64,000 bases of DNA, from NCBI GenBank assembly GCA_037013495.1, contig CM072810.1:22761343-22825342 (forward strand), given 5' to 3'. The notes below the pieces were generated by a model. The model had not been told where the DNA came from. It was given only the letters and a program-made list of their open reading frames with translations, and searched no databases. Both the position numbers and the translations under genes were made by a program. The DNA is from Hippophae tibetana (Eukaryota > Streptophyta > Magnoliopsida > Rosales > Elaeagnaceae). Position 1 is the first letter of the stretch. Each line of letters begins with the position of its first letter. This document shows positions 10,919 through 23,593 of this stretch, in pieces.

Positions 10919-13855
10919 TCATGTGGCTTGGAAGAAATAAAAATATAAATTCATTGAATTAATCATTTTAGAGCTCCGATTACCTTTTTTTAAAATCCTT
11001 AAAAAAGGGTTATTCTTTCTAAGAAATTTATTAAATCTTTGGGAAAGTAGAGCTATTTTCTCTAAATTGGTATTAAAGTCATCATTTCTAACAATTGTGT
11101 CAAAAATATCTTCGGTGAGACCACAATCCTTGATGTCTACAAATCGAAGCTCTTTCCATCCGCGAAAGTGGATTGCTATCATCATGGCAAGAAATGATGT
11201 AGTTCGAATAATTTCCCAACTTATTCATTTATCAATAAGTTCACAGGCCTTGTATATGGATTTAAACAAGGTAACTTTGGTTTGAAATGATAAGGTAGGC
11301 TAACAACAATTCTCTAAATCTACTTTGTTTTCCAAATAAGTCCATCCAAATTGTACGAGTAGTTGATAATGTTTGAAAAACCTGCATAGAATTTGTGCAA
11401 AACTTCATCCTCTTACACGATATAGAGTTCAAAATTTCTGTTCTGTTGTATAGTTCTAGATTTAATTTTTTTCTCAAATGCATATATGAGTGGTCTCCAA
11501 AATATTTCATGTGGCTTGGAAGAAATAAAAATATAAATTCATTGAATTAATCATTTTAGAGCTCCGATTACCTTTTTTAAAATCTTTAAGAAAAGGGTTA
11601 TTCTTTCTAAGATATTTATTAAATCTTTGGGAAAGTAGAGCTATTTTCTCTAAATTGGTATTAAAGTCATCATTTCTAACAATTGTGTCAAAAACATCTT
11701 CGGTGGGACCACAATCCTTGATGTCTACAAATCGAAGCTCTATCCATCCGCGAAAGTGGATTGCTATCATCATGGCAAGAAATGATGTAGTTCGAATAAT
11801 TTCCCAACTTATTCATTTAACAATAAGTTCACAGGCCTTGTATATGGATTTAAACAAGGTAACTTTGGCTTGAAAATGATAAGGTAGGCTAACAACAATT
11901 TTCTCAATCTACTTTGTTTTCCAAATAGGTCCATCCAAATTGTACGAGTAGTTGATAATGTTTGAAAAACCTGCATAGAATTTGTGCAAAACTTCATCCT
12001 CTTGTACGATATAGAGTTCAAAATTTCTGTTCTGCTGCATAGTCCTAGATTTATTTTTTTGCTCAAATGCCTATGTGAGTTCTCCAAAATGTTTCATGTG
12101 GCTTGGAAGAAATAAAAATATAAATTCATTGAATTAATCATTTTAGAGCTCCGATTACCTTTTTTAAAATCTTTAAGAAAAGGGTTATTCTTTCTAAGAA
12201 ATTTATTAAATCTTTGGGAAAGTAGAGCTATTTTCTCTAAATTGGTATTAAAGTCATCATTTCTAACAATTGTGTCAAAAACATCTTCGGTGGGACCACA
12301 ATCCTTGATGTCTACAAATCGAAGCTCTATCCATCCGCGAAAGTGGATTGCTATCATCATGGCAAGAAATGATGTAGTTCGAATAATTTCCCAACTTATT
12401 CATTTAACAATAAGTTCACAGGCCTTGTATATGGATTTAAACAAGGTAACTTTGGCTTGAAAATGATAAGGTAGGCTAACAACAATTTTCTCAATCTACT
12501 TTGTTTTCCAAATAGGTCCATCCAAATTGTACGAGTAGTTGATAATGTTTGAAAAACCTGCATAGAATTTGTGCAAAACTTCATCCTCTTGTACGATATA
12601 GAGTTCAAAATTTCTGTTCTGCTGCATAGTCCTAGATTTATTTTTTTGCTCAAATGCCTATGTGAGTTCTCCAAAATGTTTCATGTGGCATGGAAGAAAT
12701 AAAAATATAAATTCATTGAATTAATCATTTTAGAGCTCCGATTACCCTTTTTTAAAATCCTTAAAAAAGGGTTATTCTTTCTTAGAAATTTATTAAATCT
12801 TTGGGAAAGTAGAGCCATTTTCCCTAAATTGGTATTAAAGTCATCATTTCTAACAATTGTGTTAAAAATATCTTCGGTGGGACCACAATCCTTGATGTCT
12901 ATAAATCGAAACTCTTTCCATCCGCGAAAGTGGATTGCTATCATCATGGCAAGAAATGATGTAGTTCGAATAATTTCCCAATTTATTCATTTATCAATAA
13001 GTTCACAGGCCTTGTATATGGATTTAAACAAGGTAACTTTGGTTTGAAATGATAAGGTAGGCTAACAATAATTCTCTAAATCTACTTTGTTTTCCAAATA
13101 AGTCCATCCAAATTGTACGAGTAGTTGATAATGTTTGAAAAACCTGCATAGAATTTGTGCAAAACTTCATCCTCTTACACGATATAGAGTTCAAAATTTC
13201 TGTTCTGTTGTATAGTTCTAGATTTAATTTTTTTCTCAAATGCCTATATGAGTGGTCTCCAAAATATTTCATGTGGCTTGGAAGAAATAAAAATATAAAT
13301 TCATTGAATTAATCATTTTAGAGCTCCGATTACCCTTTTTTAAAATCCTTAAAAAAGGGTTATTCTTTCTTAGAAATTTATTAAATCTTTGGGAAAGTAG
13401 AGCCATTTTCCCTAAATTGGTATTAAAGTCATCATTTCTAACAATTGTGTTAAAAATATCTTCGGTGGGACCACAATCCTTGATGTCTATAAATCGAAAC
13501 TCTTTCCATCCGCGAAAGTGGATTGCTATCATCATGGCAAGAAATGATGTAGTTCGAATAATTTCCCAACTTATTCATTTAACAATAAGTTCACAGGCCT
13601 TGTATATGGATTTAAACAAGGTAACTTTGGCTTGAAAATGATAAGGTAGGCTAACAACAATTTTCTCAATCTACTTTGTTTTCCAAATAGGTCCATCCAA
13701 ATTGTACGAGTAGTTGATAATGTTTGAAAAACCTGCATAGAATTTGTGCAAAACTTCATCCTCTTGTACGATATAGAGTTCAAAATTTATGTTCTGCTGC
13801 ATAGTCCTAGATTTATTTTTTTGCTCAAATGCCTATATGAGTTCTCCAAAATGTT
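10919..13855. repeat. C-A-A-B-B pentamer HOR, copy 2
   Basis: Units at 10919 C, 11507 A, 12094 A, 12681 B and 13269 B. It is followed immediately by a copy in the same order at an offset of 2937 bp. The B unit at 12681 has a private ATGTGGCATGG change, also seen at 19729. Confidence 0.85.
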
Positions 13856-16791
13856 TCATGTGGCTTGGAAGAAATAAAAATATAAATTCATTGAATTAAT
13901 CATTTTAGAGCTCCGATTACCTTTTTTTAAAATCCTTAAAAAAGGGTTATTCTTTCTAAGAAATTTATTAAATCTTTGGGAAAGTAGAGCTATTTTCTCT
14001 AAATTGGTATTAAAGTCATCATTTCTAACAATTGTGTCAAAAATATCTTCGGTGAGACCACAATCCTTGATGTCTACAAATCGAAGCTCTTTCCATCCGC
14101 GAAAGTGGATTGCTATCATCATGGCAAGAAATGATGTAGTTCGAATAATTTCCCAACTTATTCATTTATCAATAAGTTCACAGGCCTTGTATATGGATTT
14201 AAACAAGGTAACTTTGGTTTGAAATGATAAGGTAGGCTAACAACAATTCTCTAAATCTACTTTGTTTTCCAAATAAGTCCATCCAAATTGTACGAGTAGT
14301 TGATAATGTTTGAAAAACCTGCATAGAATTTGTGCAAAACTTCATCCTCTTACACGATATAGAGTTCAAAATTTCTGTTCTGTTGTATAGTTCTAGATTT
14401 AATTTTTTTCTCAAATGCATATATGAGTGGTCTCCAAAATATTTCATGTGGCTTGGAAGAAATAAAAATATAAATTCATTGAATTAATCATTTTAGAGCT
14501 CCGATTACCTTTTTTAAAATCTTTAAGAAAAGGGTTATTCTTTCTAAGAAATTTATTAAATCTTTGGGAAAGTAGAGCTATTTTCTCTAAATTGGTATTA
14601 AAGTCATCATTTCTAACAATTGTGTCAAAAACATCTTCGGTGGGACCACAATCCTTGATGTCTACAAATCGAAGCTCTATCCATCCGCGAAAGTGGATTG
14701 CTATCATCATGGCAAGAAATGATGTAGTTCGAATAATTTCCCAACTTATTCATTTAACAATAAGTTCACAGGCCTTGTATATGGATTTAAACAAGGTAAC
14801 TTTGGCTTGAAAATGATAAGGTAGGCTAACAACAATTTTCTCAATCTACTTTGTTTTCCAAATAGGTCCATCCAAATTGTACGAGTAGTTGATAATGTTT
14901 GAAAAACCTGCATAGAATTTGTGCAAAACTTCATCCTCTTGTACGATATAGAGTTCAAAATTTCTGTTCTGCTGCATAGTCCTAGATTTATTTTTTTGCT
15001 CAAATGCCTATGTGAGTTCTCCAAAATGTTTCATGTGGCTTGGAAGAAATAAAAATATAAATTCATTGAATTAATCATTTTAGAGCTCCGATTACCTTTT
15101 TTAAAATCTTTAAGAAAAGGGTTATTCTTTCTAAGAAATTTATTAAATCTTTGGGAAAGTAGAGCTATTTTCTCTAAATTGGTATTAAAGTCATCATTTC
15201 TAACAATTGTGTCAAAAACATCTTCGGTGGGACCACAATCCTTGATGTCTACAAATCGAAGCTCTATCCATCCGCGAAAGTGGATTGCTATCATCATGGC
15301 AAGAAATGATGTAGTTCGAATAATTTCCCAACTTATTCATTTAACAATAAGTTCACAGGCCTTGTATATGGATTTAAACAAGGTAACTTTGGCTTGAAAA
15401 TGATAAGGTAGGCTAACAACAATTTTCTCAATCTACTTTGTTTTCCAAATAGGTCCATCCAAATTGTACGAGTAGTTGATAATGTTTGAAAAACCTGCAT
15501 AGAATTTGTGCAAAACTTCATCCTCTTGTACGATATAGAGTTCAAAATTTATGTTCTGCTGCATAGTCCTAGATTTATTTTTTTGCTCAAATGCCTATGT
15601 GAGTTCTCCAAAATGTTTCATGTGGCTTGGAAGAAATAAAAATATAAATTCATTGAATTAATCATTTTAGAGCTCCGATTACCCTTTTTTAAAATCCTTA
15701 AAAAAGGGTTATTCTTCTTAGAAATTTATTAAATCTTTGGGAAAGTAGAGCCATTTTCCCTAAATTGGTATTAAAGTCATCATTTCTAACAATTGTGTTA
15801 AAAATATCTTCGGTGGGACCACAATCCTTGATGTCTATAAATCGAAACTCTTTCCATCCGCGAAAGTGGATTGCTATCATCATGGCAAGAAATGATGTAG
15901 TTCGAATAATTTCCCAATTTATTCATTTATCAATAAGTTCACAGGCCTTGTATATGGATTTAAACAAGGTAACTTTGGTTTGAAATGATAAGGTAGGCTA
16001 ACAATAATTCTCTAAATCTACTTTGTTTTCCAAATAAGTCCATCCAAATTGTACGAGTAGTTGATAATGTTTGAAAAACCTGCATAGAATTTGTGCAAAA
16101 CTTCATCCTCTTACACGATATAGAGTTCAAAATTTCTGTTCTGTTGTATAGTTCTAGATTTAATTTTTTTCTCAAATGCCTATATGAGTGGTCTCCAAAA
16201 TATTTCATGTGGCTTGGAAGAAATAAAAATATAAATTCATTGAATTAATCATTTTAGAGCTCCGATTACCCTTTTTTAAAATCCTTAAAAAAGGGTTATT
16301 CTTTCTTAGAAATTTATTAAATCTTTGGGAAAGTAGAGCCATTTTCCCTAAATTGGTATTAAAGTCATCATTTCTAACAATTGTGTTAAAAATATCTTCG
16401 GTGGGACCACAATCCTTGATGTCTATAAATTGAAACTCTTTCCATCCGCGAAAGTGGATTGCTATCATCATGGCAAGAAATGATGTAGTTCGAATAATTT
16501 CCCAACTTATTCATTTAACAATAAGTTCACAGACCTTGTATATGGATTTAAACAAGGTAACTTTGGCTTGAAAATGATAAGGTAGGCTAACAACAATTTT
16601 CTCAATCTACTTTGTTTTCCAAATAGGTCCATCCAAATTGTACGAGTAGTTGATAATGTTTGAAAAACCTGCATAGAATTTGTGCAAAACTTCATCCTCT
16701 TGTACGATATAGAGTTCAAAATTTATGTTCTGCTGCATAGTCCTAGATTTATTTTTTTGCTCAAATGCCTATGTGAGTTCTCCAAAATGTT
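13856..16791. repeat. C-A-A-B-B pentamer HOR, copy 3
   Basis: Units at 13856 C, 14444 A, 15031 A, 15618 B and 16205 B. The B unit at 15618 has a 1-bp deletion (TTATTCTTCTTAG), and the B unit at 16205 has AAATTGAAACTC, shared with the unit at 8570. These privately shared variants link this copy to the block around 8 kb as well. Confidence 0.85.
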
Positions 16792-17134
16792 TCATGTGGC
16801 TTGGAAGAAATAAAAATATAAATTCATTGAATTAATCATTTTAGAGCTCCGATTACCTTTTTTTAAAATCCTTAAAAAAGGGTTATTCTTTCTAAGAAAT
16901 TTATTAAATCTTTGGGAAAGTAGAGCTATTTTCTCTAAATTGGTATTAAAGTCATCATTTCTAACAATTGTGTCAAAAATATCTTCGGTGGGACCACAAT
17001 CCTTGATGTCTACAAATCGAAGCTCATTCCATCCGCGAAAGTGGATTGCTATCATCATGGCAAGAAATGATGTAGTTCGAATAATTTCCCAACTTATTCA
17101 TTTATCAATAAGTTCACAGGCCTTGTATATGGAT

Positions 17135-18309
17135 TTAAACAAGGTAACTTTGGTTTGAAATGATAAGGTAGGCTAACAACAATTCTCTAAATCTACTTTG
17201 TTTTCCAAATAAGTCCATCCAAATTGTACGAGTAGTTGATAATGTTTGAAAAACCTGCATAGAATTTGTGCAAAACTTCATCCTCTTACACGGTATAGAG
17301 TTCAAAATTTCTGTTCTGTTGTATAGTTCTAGATTTAATTTTTTTCTCAAATGCCTATATGAGTGGTCTCCAAAATATTTCATGTGGCTTGGAAGAAATA
17401 AAAATATAAATTCAATGAATTAATCATTTTAGAGCTCCGATTACCTTTTTTAAAATCTTTAAGAAAAGGGTTATTCTTTCTAAGAAATTTATTAAATCTT
17501 TGGGAAAGTAGAGCTATTTTCTCTAAATTGGTATTAAAGTCATCATTTCTAACAATTGTGTCAAAAACATCTTCGGTGGGACCACAATCCTTGATGTCTA
17601 CAAATCGAAGCTCTATCCATCCGCGAAAGTGGATTGCTATCATCATGGCAAGAAATGATGTAGTTCGAATAATTTCCCAACTTATTCATTTAACAATAAG
17701 TTCACAGGCCTTGTATATGGATTTAAACAAGGTAACTTTGGCTTGAAAATGATAAGGTAGGCTAACAACAATTTTCTCAATCTACTTTGTTTTCCAAATA
17801 GGTCCATCCAAATTGTACGAGTAGTTGATAATGTTTGAAAAACCTGCATAGAATTTGTGCAAAACTTCATCCTCTTGTACGATATAGAGTTCAAAATTTA
17901 TGTTCTGCTGCATAGTCCTAGATTTATTTTTTTGCTCAAATGCCTATGTGAGTTCTCCAAAATGTTTCATGTGGCTTGGAAGAAATAAAAATATAAATTC
18001 ATTGAATTAATCATTTTAGAGCTCCGATTACCTTTTTTTAAAATCCTTAAAAAAGGGTTATTCTTTCTAAGAAATTTATTAAATCTTTGGGAAAGTAGAG
18101 CTATTTTCTCTAAATTGGTATTAAAGTCATCATTTCTAACAATTGTGTCAAAAATATCTTCGGTGGGACCACAATCCTTGATGTCTACAAATCGAAGCTC
18201 TTTCCATCCGCGAAAGTGGATTGCTATCATCATGGCAAGAAATGATGTAGTTCGAATAATTTCCCAACTTATTCATTTATCAATAAGTTCACAGGCCTTG
18301 TATATGGAT
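17135..18309. repeat. 1175-bp dimer duplication, copy 1
   Basis: The pair spanning 17135-18309 recurs at 18310 at an offset of 1175 bp. Both copies have ACACGGTATAG and ATTCAATGAATT, rare elsewhere in region 1. Confidence 0.75.
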
Positions 18310-20071
18310 TTAAACAAGGTAACTTTGGTTTGAAATGATAAGGTAGGCTAACAACAATTCTCTAAATCTACTTTGTTTTCCAAATAAGTCCATCCAAATT
18401 GTACGAGTAGTTGATAATGTTTGAAAAACCTGCATAGAATTTGTGCAAAACTTCATCCTCTTACACGGTATAGAGTTCAAAATTTCTGTTCTGTTGTATA
18501 GTTCTAGATTTAATTTTTTTCTCAAATGCATATATGAGTGGTCTCCAAAATATTTCATGTGGCTTGGAAGAAATAAAAATATAAATTCAATGAATTAATC
18601 ATTTTAGAGCTCCGATTACCTTTTTTAAAATCTTTAAGAAAAGGGTTATTCTTTCTAAGAAATTTATTAAATCTTTGGGAAAGTAGAGCTATTTTCTCTA
18701 AATTGGTATTAAAGTCATCATTTCTAACAATTGTGTCAAAAACATCTTCGGTGGGACCACAATCCTTGATGTCTACAAATCGAAGCTCTATCCATCCGCG
18801 AAAGTGGATTGCTATCATCATGGCAAGAAATGATGTAGTTCCAATAATTTCCCAACTTATCCATTTAACAATAAGTTCACAGGCCTTGTATATGGATTTA
18901 AACAAGGTAACTTTGGCTTGAAAATGATAAGGTAGGCTAACAACAATTTTCTCAATCTACTTTGTTTTCCAAATAGGTCCATTCAAATTGTACGAGTAGT
19001 TGATAATGTTTGAAAAACCTGCATAGAATTTGTGCAAAACTTCATCCTCTTGTACGATATAGAGTTCAAAATTTCTGTTCTGCTGCATAGTCCTAGATTT
19101 ATTTTTTTGCTCAAATGCCTATGTGAGTTCTCCAAAATGTTTCATGTGGCTTGGAAGAAATAAAAATATAAATTCATTGAATTAATCATTTTAGAGCTCC
19201 GATTACCTTTTTTAAAATCTTTAAGAAAAGGGTTATTCTTTCTAAGAAATTTATTAAATCTTTGGGAAAGTAGAGCTATTTTCTCTAAATTGGTATTAAA
19301 GTCATCATTTCTAACAATTGTGTCAAAAACATCTTCGGTGGGACCACAATCCTTGATGTCTACAAATCGAAGCTCTATCCATCCGCGAAAGTGGATTGCT
19401 ATCATCATGGCAAGAAATGATGTAGTTCGAATAATTTCCCAACTTATTCATTTAACAATAAGTTCACAGGCCTTGTATATGGATTTAAACAAGGTAACTT
19501 TGGCTTGAAAATGATAAGGTAGGCTAACAACAATTTTCTCAATCTACTTTGTTTTCCAAATAGGTCCATCCCAATTGTACGAGTAGTTGATAATGTTTGA
19601 AAAACCTGCATAGAATTTGTGCAAAACTTCATCCTCTTGTACGATATAGAGTTCAAAATTTCTGTTCTGCTGCATAGTCCTAGATTTATTTTTTTGCTCA
19701 AATGCCTATGTGAGTTCTCCAAAATGTTTCATGTGGCATGGAAGAAATAAAAATATAAATTCATTGAATTAATCATTTTAGAGCTCCGATTACCTTTTTT
19801 TAAAATCCTTAAAAAAGGGTTATTCTTTCTAAGAAATTTATTAAATCTTTGGGAAAGTAGAGCTATTTTCTCTAAATTGGTATTAAAGTCATCATTTCTA
19901 ACAATTGTGTTAAAAATATCTTCGGTGGGACCACAATCCTTGATGTCTATAAATCGAAACTCTTTCCATCCGCGAAAGTGGATTGCTATCATCATGGCAA
20001 GAAATGATGTAGTTCGAATAATTTCCCAATTTATTCATTTATCAATAAGTTCACAGGCCTTGTATATGGAT

Positions 20072-21832
20072 TTAAACAAGGTAACTTTGGTTTGAAATGA
20101 TAAGGTAGGCTAACAACAATTCTCTAAATCTACTTTGTTTTCCAAATAAGTCCATCCAAATTGTACGAGTAGTTGATAATGTTTGAAAAACCTGCATAGA
20201 ATTTGTGCAAAACTTCATCCTCTTACACGATATAGAGTTCAAAATTTCTGTTCTGCTGCATAGTCCTAGATTTATTTTTTTGCTCAAATGCCTATGTGAG
20301 TTCTCCAAAATGTTTCATGTGGCTTGGAAGAAATAAAAATATAAATTCATTGAATTAATCATTTTAGAGCTCCGATTACCTTTTTTAAAATCTTTAAGAA
20401 AAGGGTTATTCTTTCTAAGAAATTTATTAAATCTTTGGGAAAGTAGAGCTATTTTCTCTAAATTGGTATTAAAGTCATCATTTCTAACAATTGTGTCAAA
20501 AACATCTTCGGTGGGACCACAATCCTTGATGTCTACAAATCGAAGCTCTATCCATCCGCGAAAGTGGATTGCTATCATCATGGCAAGAAATGATGTAGTT
20601 CGAATAATTTCCCAACTTATTCATTTAACAATAAGTTCACAGGCCTTGTATATGGATTTAAACAAGGTAACTTTGGCTTGAAAATGATAAGGTAGGCTAA
20701 CAACAATTTTCTCAATCTACTTTGTTTTCCAAATAGGTCCATCCCAATTGTACGAGTAGTTGATAATGTTTGAAAAACCTGCATAGAATTTGTGCAAAAC
20801 TTCATCCTCTTGTACGATATAGAGTTCAAAATTTCTGTTCTGCTGCATAGTCCTAGATTTATTTTTTTGCTCAAATGCCTATGTGAGTTCTCCAAAATGT
20901 TTCATGTGGCTTGGAAGAAATAAAAATATAAATTCATTGAATTAATCATTTTAGAGCTCCGATTACCTTTTTTTTAAATCCTTAAAAAAGGGTTATTCTT
21001 TCTAAGAAATTTATTAAATCTTTGGGAAAGTAGAGCTATTTTCTCTAAATTGGTATTAAAGTCATCATTTCTAACAATTGTGTCAAAAATATCTTCGGTG
21101 GGACCACAATCCTTGATGTCTACAAATCGAAGCTCTTTCCATCCGCGAAAGTGGATTGCTATCATCATGGCAAGAAATGATGTAGTTCGAATAATTTCCC
21201 AACTTATTCATTTATCGATAAGTTCACAGGCCTTGTATATGGATTTAAACAAGGTAACTTTGGTTTGAAATGATAAGGTAGGCTAACAAAAATTCTCTAA
21301 ATCTACTTTGTTTTCCAAATAAGTCCATCCAAATTGTACGAGTAGTTGATAATGTTTGAAAAACCTGCATAGAATTTGTGCAAAACTTCATCCTCTTACA
21401 CGATATAGAGTTCAAAATTTCTGTTCTGTTGTATAGTTCTAGATTTAATTTTTTTCTCAAATGCCTATATGAGTGGTCTCCAAAATATTTCATGTGGCTT
21501 GGAAGAAATAAAAATATAAATTCATTGAATTAATCATTTTAGAGCTCCGATTACCCTTTTTTAAAATCCTTAAAAAAGGGTTATTCTTTCTTAGAAATTT
21601 ATTAAATCTTTGGGAAAGTAGAGCCATTTTCCCTAAATTGGTATTAAAGTCATCATTTCTAACAATTGTGTTAAAAATATCTTCGGTGGGACCACAATCC
21701 TTGATGTCTATAAATCGAAACTCTTTCCATCCGCGAAAGTGGATTGCTATCATCATGGCAAGAAATGATGTAGTTCGAATAATTTCCCAACTTATTCATT
21801 TATCAATAAGCTCACAGGCCTTGTATATGGAT
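20072..21832. repeat. 1761-bp trimer HOR, copy 1
   Basis: This covers the back of the unit at 19729, the A unit at 20315, the C unit at 20902 and the front of the B unit at 21490. Shared marks with the next copy include TTTATCGATAAG, CTAACAAAAATTCTC and CATCCCAATTG. Its start is mosaic: a B/C-type middle joins an A-type end near 20250. Confidence 0.82.
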
Positions 21833-23593
21833 TTAAACAAGGTAACTTTGGTTTGAAATGATAAGGTAGGCTAACAACAATTCTCTAAATCTACTTTGTT
21901 TTCCAAATAAGTCCATCCAAATTGTACGAGTAGTTGATAATGTTTGAAAAACCTGCATAGAATTTGTGCAAAACTTCATCCTCTTACACGATATAGAGTT
22001 CAAAATTTCTGTTCTGCTGCATAGTCCTAGATTTATTTTTTTGCTCAAATGCCTATGTGAGTTCTCCAAAATGTTTCATGTGGCTTGGAAGAAATAAAAA
22101 TATAAATTCATTGAATTAATCATTTTAGAGCTCCGATTACCTTTTTTAAAATCTTTAAGAAAAGGGTTATTCTTTCTAAGAAATTTATTAAATCTTTGGG
22201 AAAGTAGAGCTATTTTCTCTAAATTGGTATTAAAGTCATCATTTCTAACAATTGTGTCAAAAACATCTTCGGTGGGACCACAATCCTTGATGTCTACAAA
22301 TCGAAGCTCTATTCATCCGCGAAAGTGGATTGCTATCATCATGGCAAGAAATGATGTAGTTCGAATAATTTCCCAACTTATTCATTTAACAATAAGTTCA
22401 CAGGCCTTGTATATGGATTTAAACAAGGTAACTTTGGCTTGAAAATGATAAGGTAGGCTAACAACAATTTTCTCAATCTACTTTGTTTTCCAAATAGGTC
22501 CATCCCAATTGTACGAGTAGTTGATAATGTTTGAAAAACCTGCATAGAATTTGTGCAAAACTTCATCCTCTTGTACGATATAGAGTTCAAAATTTCTGTT
22601 CTGCTGCATAGTCCTAGATTTATTTTTTTGCTCAAATGCCTATGTGAGTTCTCCAAAATGTTTCATGTGGCTTGGAAGAAATAAAAATATAAATTCATTG
22701 AATTAATCATTTTAGAGCTCCGATTACCTTTTTTTAAAATCCTTAAAAAAGGGTTATTCTTTCTAAGAAATTTATTAAATCTTTGGGAAAGTAGAGCTAT
22801 TTTCTCTAAATTGGTATTAAAGTCATCATTTCTAACAATTGTGTCAAAAATATCTTCGGTGGGACCACAATCCTTGATGTCTACAAATCGAAGCTCTTTC
22901 CATCCGCGAAAGTGGATTGCTATCATCATGGCAAGAAATGATGTAGTTCGAATAATTTCCCAACTTATTCATTTATCGATAAGTTCACAGGCCTTGTATA
23001 TGGATTTAAACAAGGTAACTTTGGTTTGAAATGATAAGGTAGGCTAACAAAAATTCTCTAAATCTACTTTGTTTTCCAAATAAGTCCATCCAAATTGTAC
23101 GAGTAGTTGATAATGTTTGAAAAACCTGCATAGAATTTGTGCAAAACTTCATCCTCTTACACGATATAGAGTTCAAAATTTCTGTTCTGTTGTATAGTTC
23201 TAGATTTAATTTTTTTCTCAAATGCCTATATGAGTGGTCTCCAAAATATTTCATGTGGCTTGGAAGAAATAAAAATATAAATTCATTGAATTAATCATTT
23301 TAGAGCTCCGATTACCCTTTTTTAAAATCCTTAAAAAAGGGTTATTCTTTCTTAGAAATTTATTAAATCTTTGGGAAAGTAGAGCCATTTTCCCTAAATT
23401 GGTATTAAAGTCATCATTTCTAACAATTGTGTTAAAAATATCTTCGGTGGGACCACAATCCTTGATGTCTATAAATCGAAACTCTTTCCATCCGCGAAAG
23501 TGGATTGCTATCATCATGGCAAGAAATGATGTAGTTCGAATAATTTCCCAACTTATTCATTTATCAATAAGTTCACAGGCCTTGTATATGGAT
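21833..23593. repeat. 1761-bp trimer HOR, copy 2
   Basis: This repeats 20072-21832 at an offset of 1761 bp. Differences are few; one is CTCTATTCATCC in the A unit at 22076, which puts a stop codon in the reverse-strand frame. Confidence 0.82.
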
